Below are positions 1-7,698 of a DNA stretch of 26,237 nucleotides, one piece after another; within the stretch, counting starts at the first letter, position 1; every line of letters starts with the position of its first letter. The notes beneath the pieces were generated by a model, which saw nothing but the letters and a program-made list of their open reading frames with translations, was not told the DNA's origin and ran no database searches. Made by a program: the position numbers and the translations under genes. Source of the stretch: a virus; IMG/VR virus record IMGVR_UViG_3300042389_000956, positions 1 to 26,237 of that record; one strand, 5' to 3'.

Positions 1-1902
1 GTAGTAAAAGATTTTAGAGTAAAAGCGGGACTGATAGTTGAAGGATCAACTGCGACCGTTAACACACACGATATATTAACAGAAGCATTAGTAGATGCAA
101 AAGGTGATTTGCTAGTAGCCTCTGGTGCAGATGCAGTAACTCGTCTTGCAGTTGGAACAAATAACTATATACTTACAGCAGACGATTCAGCAACCAATGG
201 TATCAAGTGGGCAGCCCCACAAGCAGTTGGTGAGTTCGGTTCAAGCATTGTTTTTGAAGGTGCTACAGCAAATGATTACGAAACAACTCTTGAGGTAACA
301 GATCCAACAGGAGATCGCACAATTACACTTCCTAATGCAACAGGAACTGTAGTTCTTAAAGATACAACTGATACATTAACAAATAAATCAGTTTCACTAA
401 CTACAAATACAATTACAGGAACTCTTGCAGAGTTTAATACTGCTCTTTCAGATGCTGATTTTGCTACACTTGCTGGAAGCGAAACACTTACAAATAAAAC
501 ATTAACTACACCAAAGATTAATGAAAACGTAGATCTTTTAGCAACATCAACAGAACTTAATATCCTTGATGGTGCAACTCTTTCTACAACAGAGCTTAAT
601 TATGTAGATGGCGTAACATCTGCAATCCAGACACAACTAGATGATAAGTCAACAGCATCAAAGATAGAAACCCTTACAAACAAGACAATTACAAGCCCAA
701 TCGTTTCTGGTTTAACCCTTAGCGATTCAAGCATTGTTCTTGAAGGAACTACAGCAAATGATTTTGAAACAACTCTTACAGTAACTGACCCAACAGCTGA
801 TCGCACTATCACTTTCAAAGATGAAACTGGCACAGTAGCATTTACTGCAGATGTAGACACAAGACTAGCACTTGCTGGTGGCACTATGACTGGTGCAATT
901 GCAATGGGAACAAACAAGATCACAGGTCTTGGAACACCAACTGATGCAACAGATGCAGCAACAAAGTCTTATGTAGATTCAGCAGCACAAGGTATTGACT
1001 GGAAAGCATCAGTTCGTGCAGCAACAACTGCTAACGTAACACTTGCTTCTGATCTAGAAAATGGAGATACTCTTGATGGAGTAACTCTTGCAACTGGAGA
1101 TCGTGTTCTTGTTAAGAATCAATCAACTGGTTCACAAAACGGTATTTATGTAGTTAAAGTATCTGGTGCCCCAGATCGCTCTACTGATGCAGATACAGGC
1201 GCAGAACTTACTTCAAACTTTGCGGTATTCGTAGAAGAAGGAACTGTTAACGCTGATCAAGGTTATGTGTTAACTAACGATGGCGCAATTACAGTTGGAA
1301 CTACAGCCCTTACATTTACCCAGTTTACTGGTCTTGGACAAGTAGTTGCAGGCGATGGTCTTTCTAAGACAGGAAACACACTAAACGTTACCGCTGGAAC
1401 TGGTATTACTATTACTGGCGACGCAGTTACAAATAGTGGTGTGGTTTCAATTAGTGGAACAGCAAACCAAATATCAACAACTGCTTTAGATGTAAATGGT
1501 GCAACAACACTCTCTTTACCACAAGACATTCACTCAACAGCAACACCAACATTTACTGGTGTAACCGTAGGGTCTGTAACACTAACAGATGCTCTTCTTG
1601 GAACTGCTACAGCAACTGCTGGAGTTACAGCAACAACAATTGACACATGGTCAGCAAGCACTTATTCATCTGCAAAGTATATTGTTCAAATGAAAAAGGG
1701 AACTGACATTGAAGTAATTGAAGTGTTAGTTACTGTAGATGGATCAAATAACGTTTACTTAACAGAGTATGCAGATGTAATTAGCAATACCCAATTAGGA
1801 ACAACCGATGCTGTTTACAGCGGTGGAAACGTTCTTCTTCAGGTAACTGGTGCAGCATCAGATACTGTTGTTAAAGTTAACAAAGTTTATATCGAAGCAT
1901 AA
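1..1902 (+). CDS. Tail fibre protein, 5' end cut by window
   Basis: The frame is open from base 1, giving 633 residues. No start codon is visible. Its first residues (VVKDFRVKAG) match residues 4-13 of the next gene (VNKDFRVKHG), so only a few N-terminal codons are probably missing. The protein is Ala/Thr/Ser-rich and built of repeats typical of pelagic phage fibres. A module of about 41 residues (GSSIVFEGATANDYETT) is encoded at 235-363 and again at 724-843. Between them lie ELNILDG and ELNYVDG units. A GGTMTGAI-type motif followed by DAATKSYVD is at about 880-980. The C-terminal region (about 1600-1900) resembles a fibre-tip domain. The likely role is a distal virion fibre in host contact. 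The family assignment is by recognition of repeat motifs; the receptor is unknown. Confidence 0.8.
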   Translation, partial: VVKDFRVKAGLIVEGSTATVNTHDILTEALVDAKGDLLVASGADAVTRLAVGTNNYILTADDSATNGIKWAAPQAVGEFGSSIVFEGATANDYETTLEVTDPTGDRTITLPNATGTVVLKDTTDTLTNKSVSLTTNTITGTLAEFNTALSDADFATLAGSETLTNKTLTTPKINENVDLLATSTELNILDGATLSTTELNYVDGVTSAIQTQLDDKSTASKIETLTNKTITSPIVSGLTLSDSSIVLEGTTANDFETTLTVTDPTADRTITFKDETGTVAFTADVDTRLALAGGTMTGAIAMGTNKITGLGTPTDATDAATKSYVDSAAQGIDWKASVRAATTANVTLASDLENGDTLDGVTLATGDRVLVKNQSTGSQNGIYVVKVSGAPDRSTDADTGAELTSNFAVFVEEGTVNADQGYVLTNDGAITVGTTALTFTQFTGLGQVVAGDGLSKTGNTLNVTAGTGITITGDAVTNSGVVSISGTANQISTTALDVNGATTLSLPQDIHSTATPTFTGVTVGSVTLTDALLGTATATAGVTATTIDTWSASTYSSAKYIVQMKKGTDIEVIEVLVTVDGSNNVYLTEYADVISNTQLGTTDAVYSGGNVLLQVTGAASDTVVKVNKVYIEA

Positions 1903-1919
1903 TTAGAAAGAGGTAGATT

Positions 1920-2372
1920 GTGGCAACAGTTAATAAAGACTTTAGAGTAAAGCACGGCATTGCAGTAGCCGATGGCGGAACTTTTGGAGGAACTGTTACA
2001 GTTGCCACTCCTACTGAAAATACACATGCAGCAACAAAACTATATGTAGATACAGCTGTTGGATCACCAACAATTGGAACAACACAACCAGAATCTCCAG
2101 TAAATGGAAATTTATGGTTTGACACCTTAACAGAACGTGCTCATATTTACTATAATGGTCAATGGGTTGCAATTGCTACCCTTGAAGATGCAGAAATACT
2201 ACAAGACCATATACACGATACTTCAATTGACGGAAGTGGGCTAGTTGTTAGCACATTTATTAGTGGTGGTGCATACAATGAACCAGGAGTTCTTGTAAGT
2301 GCTGGACTATACAACACTTCAGTCTTTGAGGCAACATATGATGGCGGAGTAGCAACTGATAATTTTAATTAA
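1920..2372 (+). CDS. Small tail-fibre-like protein
   Basis: A 150-residue protein starting at GTG, with a Shine-Dalgarno-like AGAAAGAGG at 1906-1914. Its N-terminus (VNKDFRVKHGIAV) is shared with the preceding fibre. It is followed by an ATKLYVD motif also common in phage fibres, then a short domain (about residues 58-88) with GNLWFDT and YNGQWVAI, a pattern seen in phage tail-fibre and baseplate proteins. The C-terminal third is Gly/Ser-rich. It probably forms part of the same fibre or tail tip, perhaps as a partner that shares the attachment module of its neighbour. A catalytic role is not apparent. Confidence 0.65.
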   Translation: MATVNKDFRVKHGIAVADGGTFGGTVTVATPTENTHAATKLYVDTAVGSPTIGTTQPESPVNGNLWFDTLTERAHIYYNGQWVAIATLEDAEILQDHIHDTSIDGSGLVVSTFISGGAYNEPGVLVSAGLYNTSVFEATYDGGVATDNFN

Positions 2373-2377
2373 TTATC

Positions 2378-2386
2378 TGATATAAT
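2378..2386 (+). promoter_or_regulatory. Extended -10 promoter, tail-fibre gene 2416
   Basis: TGA-TATAAT, the consensus seen eleven times in this window. The hexamer is 2381-2386. A start near 2393 would give a leader of about 23 bases carrying GAAGGAG (2403-2409), six bases before the ATG. A weak -35-like CTGATA lies about 20 bases upstream. Confidence 0.6.
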
Positions 2387-2415
2387 ATAACCAGGGGATA
2401 CAGAAGGAGTTCTAA

Positions 2416-3852
2416 ATGGCAACAAGAATGCAACAGCGAAGAGGAACCGCCTCTCAGTGGACCTCTGCTAACCCAGTATTAAATGCTGGTGAAATGGGCT
2501 GGGAATCAGACACAAATAAATTTAAAATTGGTGATGGAACAAATCACTGGGCAAGCCTAGACTATTTTAGTGATATTAACTCTATAGTAAACCCTGCTTT
2601 TGGTTCAAGCATCACTTTTGAAGGTGCAACAGCAAACGATTTTGAAACAACCCTTGCTATTACAGATCCTACCGCAGATCGCACAATTACTTTTCCAGAT
2701 GCAACAGGCACAGTAGCTCTAACATCTGATATTACAGTAACAGCATCATCAACAACTACACTTTCAAACAAGTCAATATCACTTGGCTCAAACACAGTTA
2801 CATCAACTCTTGCTGAACTAAACACCGCAATTTCTGATGCTGATGTAGTTTCACTTGCTGGAACTGAAACCCTTACAAATAAAACTTTAACTTCACCAGT
2901 AATTAATACCCCAACTGGAATTACAAAAACTGATGTTGGTCTTGCAAATGTTGACAATACAACTGATGTTAATAAGCCAGTCTCAACAGCAACTCAAACA
3001 GCCCTTGATCTTAAAGCAAACCTTTCAGGAGCAACCTTCACTGGCGCTGTATCTGGAACAAGCCTAACTCTTTCTGGAGATTTAACAGTCAATGGAACAA
3101 CTACTAATCTTAATTCAACTAACCTAGTTATTGAAGATAAAAATATTGTTCTTGGAGATACAACATCACCTACAGATACAACTGCAGATGGTGGCGGTAT
3201 CACATTAAAGGGTGCAACTGATAAAACCTTTAACTGGGTAGACGCTACAGACTCATGGACTTCATCAGAGCACATTAACCTTGCTTCAGGTAAAACATTA
3301 AAGATTGATGGAACAGATATATTTGGAACAGGAGTTGCCACATTCCTTGGAACTCCATCATCAGCAAACCTTATTTCAGCAATAACTGATGAAACAGGAT
3401 CTGGATCACTAGTTTTTGGAACTGCTCCAACATTAACAAATGCTGTATTAGCAAATCCAATACTTACAGGACCAGAAGAGCGTTTATCAGTATCTGCAAC
3501 TGCAGCAACTGGAACAATTGCTTTAGATACAATAACAAGCGGTATCCTATATTACACTTCAAATGCAACCGCTAACTGGACATTAAATATTCGTGGAAAT
3601 TCAGGAACAACACTTAATGATGCCCTTGCTACAAATGATTCTATTACAGTCGTATTTTTTGTTACAAATGGTGCAACTCCATACTATCAAACAGGATTCC
3701 AAATTGATGGTTCTTCTGTAACTCCAAAATGGCAAAATGGAAGTGCTCCATCTGCAGGAAATGCAAACAGCATAGACATTTATTCATATACTATAGTAAA
3801 AACAGGCAATGCTGCCTTTACAGCATTTGGATCACAGACAAAGTTTGCATAA
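2416..3852 (+). CDS. Tail fibre protein with Mtd-type N-terminal module
   Basis: A 478-residue protein with a strong Shine-Dalgarno. Residues about 4-50 (RRGTASQWTSANPVL, then GEMGWESDTNKFKIGDG) match the N-terminal attachment module found in many phage fibres and in the major tropism determinant. Residues 62-102 carry a third copy of the FEGATANDFETT module found twice in the window's first gene. LAELNTAISDAD and ETLTNKTLTSP follow, also shared with that gene. A DVGLANVDNTTD motif, typical of phage fibres, comes next. The C-terminal region (about 360-478, ending ASQTKFA-like) resembles the capping domain of cyanophage-type fibres. The role is inferred to be a receptor-contact fibre. Confidence 0.8.
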   Translation: MATRMQQRRGTASQWTSANPVLNAGEMGWESDTNKFKIGDGTNHWASLDYFSDINSIVNPAFGSSITFEGATANDFETTLAITDPTADRTITFPDATGTVALTSDITVTASSTTTLSNKSISLGSNTVTSTLAELNTAISDADVVSLAGTETLTNKTLTSPVINTPTGITKTDVGLANVDNTTDVNKPVSTATQTALDLKANLSGATFTGAVSGTSLTLSGDLTVNGTTTNLNSTNLVIEDKNIVLGDTTSPTDTTADGGGITLKGATDKTFNWVDATDSWTSSEHINLASGKTLKIDGTDIFGTGVATFLGTPSSANLISAITDETGSGSLVFGTAPTLTNAVLANPILTGPEERLSVSATAATGTIALDTITSGILYYTSNATANWTLNIRGNSGTTLNDALATNDSITVVFFVTNGATPYYQTGFQIDGSSVTPKWQNGSAPSAGNANSIDIYSYTIVKTGNAAFTAFGSQTKFA

Positions 3853-3865
3853 GGGGGAATAATAA

Positions 3866-4627
3866 ATGCCTATTATTGGTGGTAGAGGAGCTGGTGTAAG
3901 AGGTCTTGGTTTTCAGGGTTCAGGAAAACCTAATCCTCCAACAAGCGTATCTGCAACAAATGTTGGAACATCTCGTGCATTTAATAACGGTTCAGCAATT
4001 GTATCGTTTACAGCAGGTGGCGCAAACGGTTCACCGATTACATCATTTACAGTTACCTCATCTCCTGGAAGCTTTACAGCAACTGGAGCATCGTCACCAT
4101 TAACAGTAACAGGGCTACAATCTAACACTTCTTATACTTTTACAGCAACAGCAACAAACGGAATTGGAACTTCGGATGCCTCTAGTGCGTCTAGTGCTAT
4201 TACAGCAACTACTGTTCCAGCAACTCCTGCAGCTCCAACAGTAACTACACAGGTCAACCAAGATAACGTATCATGGGTCGCACCAGCAACTGGTGGAAGC
4301 ACTATAACTGGATATACCTGGGCTTCTTCTGATGGTAAAGGTGCAACAGTTAATGGATCAACAACAACAGTAGCTGTTACTCAAGAAGGTGGAACTTCAC
4401 AAACTTACACAGTTTATGCTACTAATGCTAATGGAAACTCTGGAACTTCAGCTGCATCAAATAGCATAACAACTACTCCACCATTCTTCCCACCATTCTT
4501 CCCACCGTTCTTCCCACCGTTCTTCCCACCGTTCTTCCCACCGTTCTTTGCTCCACCATTCTTCCCACCATCCTTTGCTCCACCATTCTTCCCACCATCG
4601 TTTGGTCCATATTTCGGTCCATTCTAA
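3866..4627 (+). CDS. Fibronectin III tail protein with Pro/Phe repeat C-terminus
   Basis: A 253-residue protein with a Shine-Dalgarno (AAGGGGG, 3851-3857). It has a short Gly/Arg-rich N-terminus (residues 1-20) and a first FN3-like domain (about 22-117, with NGSPITSFTVTSSPG and NTSYTFTATATNGIG). A second FN3-like domain spans about 119-204 (PAAPTVTTQ, TVYATNANG). The last 49 residues are a low-complexity tail: six PPFF units (205-228), two nine-residue units APPFFPPSF (229-246), and GPYFGPF. FN3 modules in phages usually decorate virion surfaces. Similar Pro/Phe tails occur in marine phage fibre-tip proteins. The tail is unusually proline-rich and sits directly upstream of a cluster of prolyl-hydroxylase-like oxygenases, so it is a candidate substrate. 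That link is inference. Confidence 0.7.
   Translation: MPIIGGRGAGVRGLGFQGSGKPNPPTSVSATNVGTSRAFNNGSAIVSFTAGGANGSPITSFTVTSSPGSFTATGASSPLTVTGLQSNTSYTFTATATNGIGTSDASSASSAITATTVPATPAAPTVTTQVNQDNVSWVAPATGGSTITGYTWASSDGKGATVNGSTTTVAVTQEGGTSQTYTVYATNANGNSGTSAASNSITTTPPFFPPFFPPFFPPFFPPFFPPFFAPPFFPPSFAPPFFPPSFGPYFGPF
4478..4603 (+). repeat. 12-bp tandem repeat coding (PPFF)n
   Basis: Six 12-bp units of the form CCACCGTTCTTC or CCACCATTCTTC occupy 4478-4549. Two 27-bp units beginning GCTCCACCATTC follow at 4550-4576 and 4577-4603. The units are nearly identical at DNA level, with only A/G and C/T wobble changes. Unit gain or loss by slippage would keep the reading frame, because both unit lengths are multiples of three. 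Confidence 0.9.
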
Positions 4628-4659
4628 AAAACAATATTTAAAATAATAAAAAATATTTG

Positions 4660-4668
4660 TGGTATATT
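4660..4668 (+). promoter_or_regulatory. Extended -10 promoter, enzyme cluster
   Basis: TGG-TATATT (hexamer 4663-4668), in an AT-rich gap after the Pro/Phe tail gene. A start near 4675 leaves a leader of about 20 bases with AAAAGGGG at 4682-4689, six bases before the ATG at 4696. It would begin the enzyme cluster transcript. Confidence 0.5.
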
Positions 4669-4695
4669 GTTTAGTGTAGGTAAAAGGGGTAATGT

Positions 4696-5430
4696 ATGGG
4701 GAAAATTCCTGATAAAACTATAGCTTATTTTTTTGATAGACATGATTATGCAAAAAATGATATAAGTAAGTTTATAGAAAAGCTAGACATTAAAAGAGAA
4801 TGGTTTACTTCTCATTTTTATAAATGTTTGCCTTTGAGCATAGCAAATACTTATGGATTTTCCGTTAAGTCAGAATTTGATTTTACTGCAATATGGGATG
4901 GAACAGCAAATCGAAATAGCGTTTTAATAACAACACCCGAAAACAATAAAGATCTATATCCTAAAGTTGAATCAAGATTTGGTTCTGGGATAATAACATT
5001 AACCTATCCATTTCAGTTAAGAACCCCAACAGGGGTAAACTTAATGACAATAAACCCACCAAATATCATAATACCAAACATAACAGTAATGAGTGGAGTA
5101 ATTGAAACAGATAACCTAAGATGGTTATTTACATTTAATTTAAAAATTCAAACCCCAGGAGTTGAGGTAAAATTTTTAAAAAATACGCCTCTGTCTTCTT
5201 TTATACCAATTCCCCGATATTATGCAGATTCTTTTAATTTGGTTGATTTTGAAAATATTGCAAGTGAAGATGAATATACAGAAGAGCTTCAAGCATCTTT
5301 AGATTTTGCATATAAAAGAAATGAGATAGATGAATATGTGCCAAATAAAACAGGAAGAGATTACTACTTAGGTCGTGATGTTTATGGTAATATTTTTTCA
5401 GATCATCAAATGCCAAAAAGAAAAAAATAA
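4696..5430 (+). CDS. DUF6065-like protein
   Basis: A 244-residue protein of unknown function. Residues about 36-70 (REWF, CLPLSIANTYGF, FTAIWDGT) and 130-175 (SGVIETDNLRWLFTFNL, then TPGVEV and FIPIPR) match the pattern I recall for DUF6065, a family of probable beta-sandwich proteins frequent in phages and in bacterial natural-product or oxygenase gene clusters. No catalytic signature is visible. The start at 4696 is favoured by the Shine-Dalgarno; an ATG at 4692 opens only a seven-codon frame. The C-terminus is charged (MPKRKK). It heads the oxygenase cluster and has a diverged paralogue at 6972. The family call is from memory of motifs, not a search. Confidence 0.55.
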   Translation: MGKIPDKTIAYFFDRHDYAKNDISKFIEKLDIKREWFTSHFYKCLPLSIANTYGFSVKSEFDFTAIWDGTANRNSVLITTPENNKDLYPKVESRFGSGIITLTYPFQLRTPTGVNLMTINPPNIIIPNITVMSGVIETDNLRWLFTFNLKIQTPGVEVKFLKNTPLSSFIPIPRYYADSFNLVDFENIASEDEYTEELQASLDFAYKRNEIDEYVPNKTGRDYYLGRDVYGNIFSDHQMPKRKK

Positions 5431-5444
5431 CATTAGGTCCAATA

Positions 5445-5453
5445 TGCTACAAT
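5445..5453 (+). promoter_or_regulatory. Extended -10 promoter with ATG at the expected +1
   Basis: TGC-TACAAT (hexamer 5448-5453). Six bases separate the hexamer from an ATG at 5460, so the transcript would begin at that ATG. This ATG opens a 12-codon frame that overlaps the next gene. Confidence 0.55.
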
Positions 5454-5459
5454 GGTATT

Positions 5460-5498
5460 ATGATAAAAAAAACATTAAAGAAAAAAAATAAAAAATGA
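5460..5498 (+). CDS. Possible 12-residue leaderless leader peptide
   Basis: This frame reads MIKKTLKKKNKK and stops at TGA 5496-5498. The stop overlaps the ATG of the next gene (ATGA at 5495-5498). The ATG lies at the predicted transcription start, and the following gene lacks a Shine-Dalgarno (only A-rich DNA precedes it). Translation of this mini-gene followed by restart at the overlap would explain how the next gene is translated. The peptide is very Lys-rich and may have no function of its own. It is too short to judge by coding statistics. Confidence 0.35.
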   Translation: MIKKTLKKKNKK

Positions 5499-6283
5499 AC
5501 AATTCTTTAAAAACAATAAAAAATATAATAACTTTTAAATCATATAGATTTTGGCTTAATGAAAAAAGCCCGTCATTGCCTTCTTCAACCCAAAGTGCAA
5601 TTCCAAAATGGTATAAAGAAGCAGACAGGTTTGCAAAAATGCCAAATGGAGAATACTATAAAGCACCAAAAGAAGTATGTCCGTTTCCAAAAGAAGGAAC
5701 AACTGATGACTACGGTAAAATTCCAACATGGAAAGCATGTCCAGCTATTTTAGATGCTTTTTCAACAGGATATATATTAAAAACACCATGCGATATTACA
5801 TTTTTTAAAAATCAACAGGGCTTAATCGATGTTGCTATTTCTGATGAAAAACATCAAGATTTTTGTGGAAAAAGATTTCCAATGCCACAATTTAACCACC
5901 CTTATGGATATTATAAAGAACATTTTGCCTGGTATCCAGATTGGGGTTTAGAGCTTCCAGAAGGCTATAGCGCCCTTTTTATGACACCAATGAATAGGTT
6001 TGACCTACCATTTTTAAACACTACTGGCATAGTCGATTGCGATAAAGTTCAAATTCTTGGAACATTTCCATTTTTTATCCCAGAAGGATGGGAAGGAACA
6101 ATCCCTGCTGGAACGCCATACATGCAAATTATTCCATTTAAAAGAGAAGACTGGGAACAAAATATAGAACTACAGCATGAAAAACAAATCTATGATAAAA
6201 TTGTAGATAACGCAACGTTTTATCGTCAACCAGACGGCGGTATATATAAAAATAAAGTTTGGTCTAAAAGAGAATACAAGTAA
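5495..6283 (+). CDS. Phage protein related to DUF6065, unknown function
   Basis: A 262-residue protein. It resembles a family common in pelagic and cyanobacterial phages, with an N-terminal SAIPKWYKEA motif (35-44). TWKACPAILDAFSTGYIL follows at 78-95, then a C-terminal block FMTPMNRFDLPF, GIVDCDKV and IPAGTPYMQIIPFKREDWE (162-220). That last block parallels the GVIETD...FIPIPR region of the DUF6065-like proteins on either side (4696 and 6972), suggesting a shared beta-sandwich fold. There is no recognisable active site. It lies between a DUF6065-like gene and the first oxygenase. Its start has no Shine-Dalgarno and may depend on the mini-ORF at 5460. The function is unknown. Confidence 0.6.
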   Translation: MNNSLKTIKNIITFKSYRFWLNEKSPSLPSSTQSAIPKWYKEADRFAKMPNGEYYKAPKEVCPFPKEGTTDDYGKIPTWKACPAILDAFSTGYILKTPCDITFFKNQQGLIDVAISDEKHQDFCGKRFPMPQFNHPYGYYKEHFAWYPDWGLELPEGYSALFMTPMNRFDLPFLNTTGIVDCDKVQILGTFPFFIPEGWEGTIPAGTPYMQIIPFKREDWEQNIELQHEKQIYDKIVDNATFYRQPDGGIYKNKVWSKREYK

Positions 6284-6294
6284 AGGGGTAGCAA

Positions 6295-6972
6295 ATGCAA
6301 ACTTGGACAGAAAAACAAGACCTGGGTAACGGAATCTTTTTATATAAAAATGTTATAAAAAAAGAGTTTGACGTTATTAATAGATTAGAAAATGTTTTAG
6401 GAGAAATTGCACCACAGGGAGAGCCATTAAAAGATGGAAAAATTTATCGTTGGAATCCAGCATTCGTAGGGTATAGAGAGTTAATGCCTTTATATAGAGA
6501 CTGTAGTGATTTTAAATTTAAAAAATCTGATATTGAAAAAGATATAAATGAAGACTCTGTTGCCCTTCAATCATTATGGCAAGATGTTTATGATGCACAA
6601 TTTCATGCAGTAGAAGACTATAGAGCACATCACAATATTATGCCTTTAAAATATTGGGAAGCGTTTAACTTTATTAAATATGGACCAGGACAACATTTCC
6701 AAGAGCATCACGATCATGGTTTTTCATACAACTGCACAGTGTCTTTGGTTGCATACGTAAATGATGACTACGAAGGTGGAGAATTATTTTTTAGGCTACA
6801 AAACATAAACGCTAAGCCAGAAGCGGGAGATCTGTTTATCTTTCCTTCTAATTATATGTATCCACATAGGGCTATGCCAGTTCATTCTGGAACAAAATAT
6901 TCTATTGTTACTATGCTAGATTACAATAAAAAGTTTCACACTAGAGAAATGTATCTTCCAGACGAAGACTGA
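6295..6972 (+). CDS. 2-oxoglutarate/Fe(II) oxygenase, prolyl-4-hydroxylase type
   Basis: A 225-residue protein with Shine-Dalgarno AAAGGGG (6282-6288). Its double-stranded beta-helix core runs from about residue 122 to 208. The iron ligands are readable: H138 and D140 (QEHHDHG) and distal H191 (YPHRAMPV). K201 is in the place of the 2-oxoglutarate-binding Arg/Lys (SGTKYSIV), ten residues after the distal His. Collagen prolyl hydroxylases also use Lys here. The family motif YVNDDYEGGELFF is present at 154-166. Family members hydroxylate prolyl or other side chains, or small molecules, using O2 and 2-oxoglutarate. The stop overlaps the next ATG by one base, so it is cotranscribed with 6972. The substrate is not known. 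Confidence 0.85.
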   Translation: MQTWTEKQDLGNGIFLYKNVIKKEFDVINRLENVLGEIAPQGEPLKDGKIYRWNPAFVGYRELMPLYRDCSDFKFKKSDIEKDINEDSVALQSLWQDVYDAQFHAVEDYRAHHNIMPLKYWEAFNFIKYGPGQHFQEHHDHGFSYNCTVSLVAYVNDDYEGGELFFRLQNINAKPEAGDLFIFPSNYMYPHRAMPVHSGTKYSIVTMLDYNKKFHTREMYLPDED

Positions 6973-7691
6973 TGCTAAACATATCAGTTGAAAAACAAAA
7001 CAATTCTCATGTAGACATATCCCCAATGTCTATAAAAAGAGATTGGATGGACGAAACTCCAGAAAAACATGCCTATAGGTGTTTTCCAGTAACCCAAGCA
7101 AACATGGTTGGCTGGAATCTGTATTGCGATGAGGATGTTAAGTTTATTTGGAATGGAACAACTGATACTTCTCCGGAAAATGTTAAAATTTTACAAGGGG
7201 AAGATTTTACATATTCGGGAAGAGGTCAATCTACCGTAAGTTTTATAACTGGACTGGTATTTAGATCAGAAAAAAACATTAGTTTTTTAGTTATTAATCC
7301 AGTCAACTATTTCAATCCTGATTTTGAAACTATGTCTTACTTAGTAAGCACCTCCTGGTATGATAACGACTTTCCATTAGCAATCAGGGTAAAAACTGCT
7401 AATAAAGAAATTACAATAAAGGCGGGGGATCCGATTGCAACAATAATTCCAATATCTTTAACTTCTATTGATAATACAACTATAGAGATGTTTGATTATT
7501 ACGATAAAGACAGCATTCGTTATAACAATAATAAATCTTACGGTGACGCTGCAAGAGGCATAATCGAAAGCGGTAGGTGGACTGATTGGTATAGGGATGC
7601 TGTAAACGAAAAAGGAGAAACTCTTGGCTCTCACGAAACCAAGGCTTTACGTCTTTTTGTAAATAAAAATACAAAAAAGAAAGTGGTATAA
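6972..7691 (+). CDS. DUF6065-like protein, second copy
   Basis: A 239-residue protein. Residues 23-63 (RDWMDETPEKHAYRCFPV, then QANMVGW and FIWNGT) align with the CLPLSIANTYGF...IWDGT segment of the protein at 4696 and fit the DUF6065 pattern. A later beta-rich segment (AIRVKTANKEITIKAGDPIA, about 137-156) parallels the IIPFKRE/FIPIPR region of the other two members. The GVIETD motif has drifted to LVSTSWYDND. There is no visible catalytic motif. It starts on the TGATG stop/start overlap after the first oxygenase and has no Shine-Dalgarno, so it is probably translated by coupling. Its stop codon lies inside the -10 box of the next promoter. Confidence 0.5.
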   Translation: MLNISVEKQNNSHVDISPMSIKRDWMDETPEKHAYRCFPVTQANMVGWNLYCDEDVKFIWNGTTDTSPENVKILQGEDFTYSGRGQSTVSFITGLVFRSEKNISFLVINPVNYFNPDFETMSYLVSTSWYDNDFPLAIRVKTANKEITIKAGDPIATIIPISLTSIDNTTIEMFDYYDKDSIRYNNNKSYGDAARGIIESGRWTDWYRDAVNEKGETLGSHETKALRLFVNKNTKKKVV

Positions 7692-7692
7692 T
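7684..7692 (+). promoter_or_regulatory. Extended -10 promoter, leaderless gene 7699
   Basis: TGG-TATAAT (hexamer 7687-7692). The hexamer contains the TAA stop (7689-7691) of the upstream gene. Six bases follow, then ATG at 7699, so the predicted transcript begins at the start codon. Confidence 0.65.
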
Positions 7693-7698
7693 TTTATT

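Noticed and set aside
600-923. Antisense open frame of 107 codons inside the first fibre gene, and similar ones at 2562-2957 and 2994-3341
   Set aside because: They lie opposite repeat-rich coding sequence whose Thr/Ala codons avoid reverse stops. There is no Shine-Dalgarno or promoter, and the translations are low complexity.
4478-4603. CRISPR-like array
   Set aside because: The repeats are contiguous coding units with no spacers.
4692-4712. ATG four bases before the DUF6065-like start
   Set aside because: It opens a frame that stops after six codons; the Shine-Dalgarno suits ATG 4696 as well.
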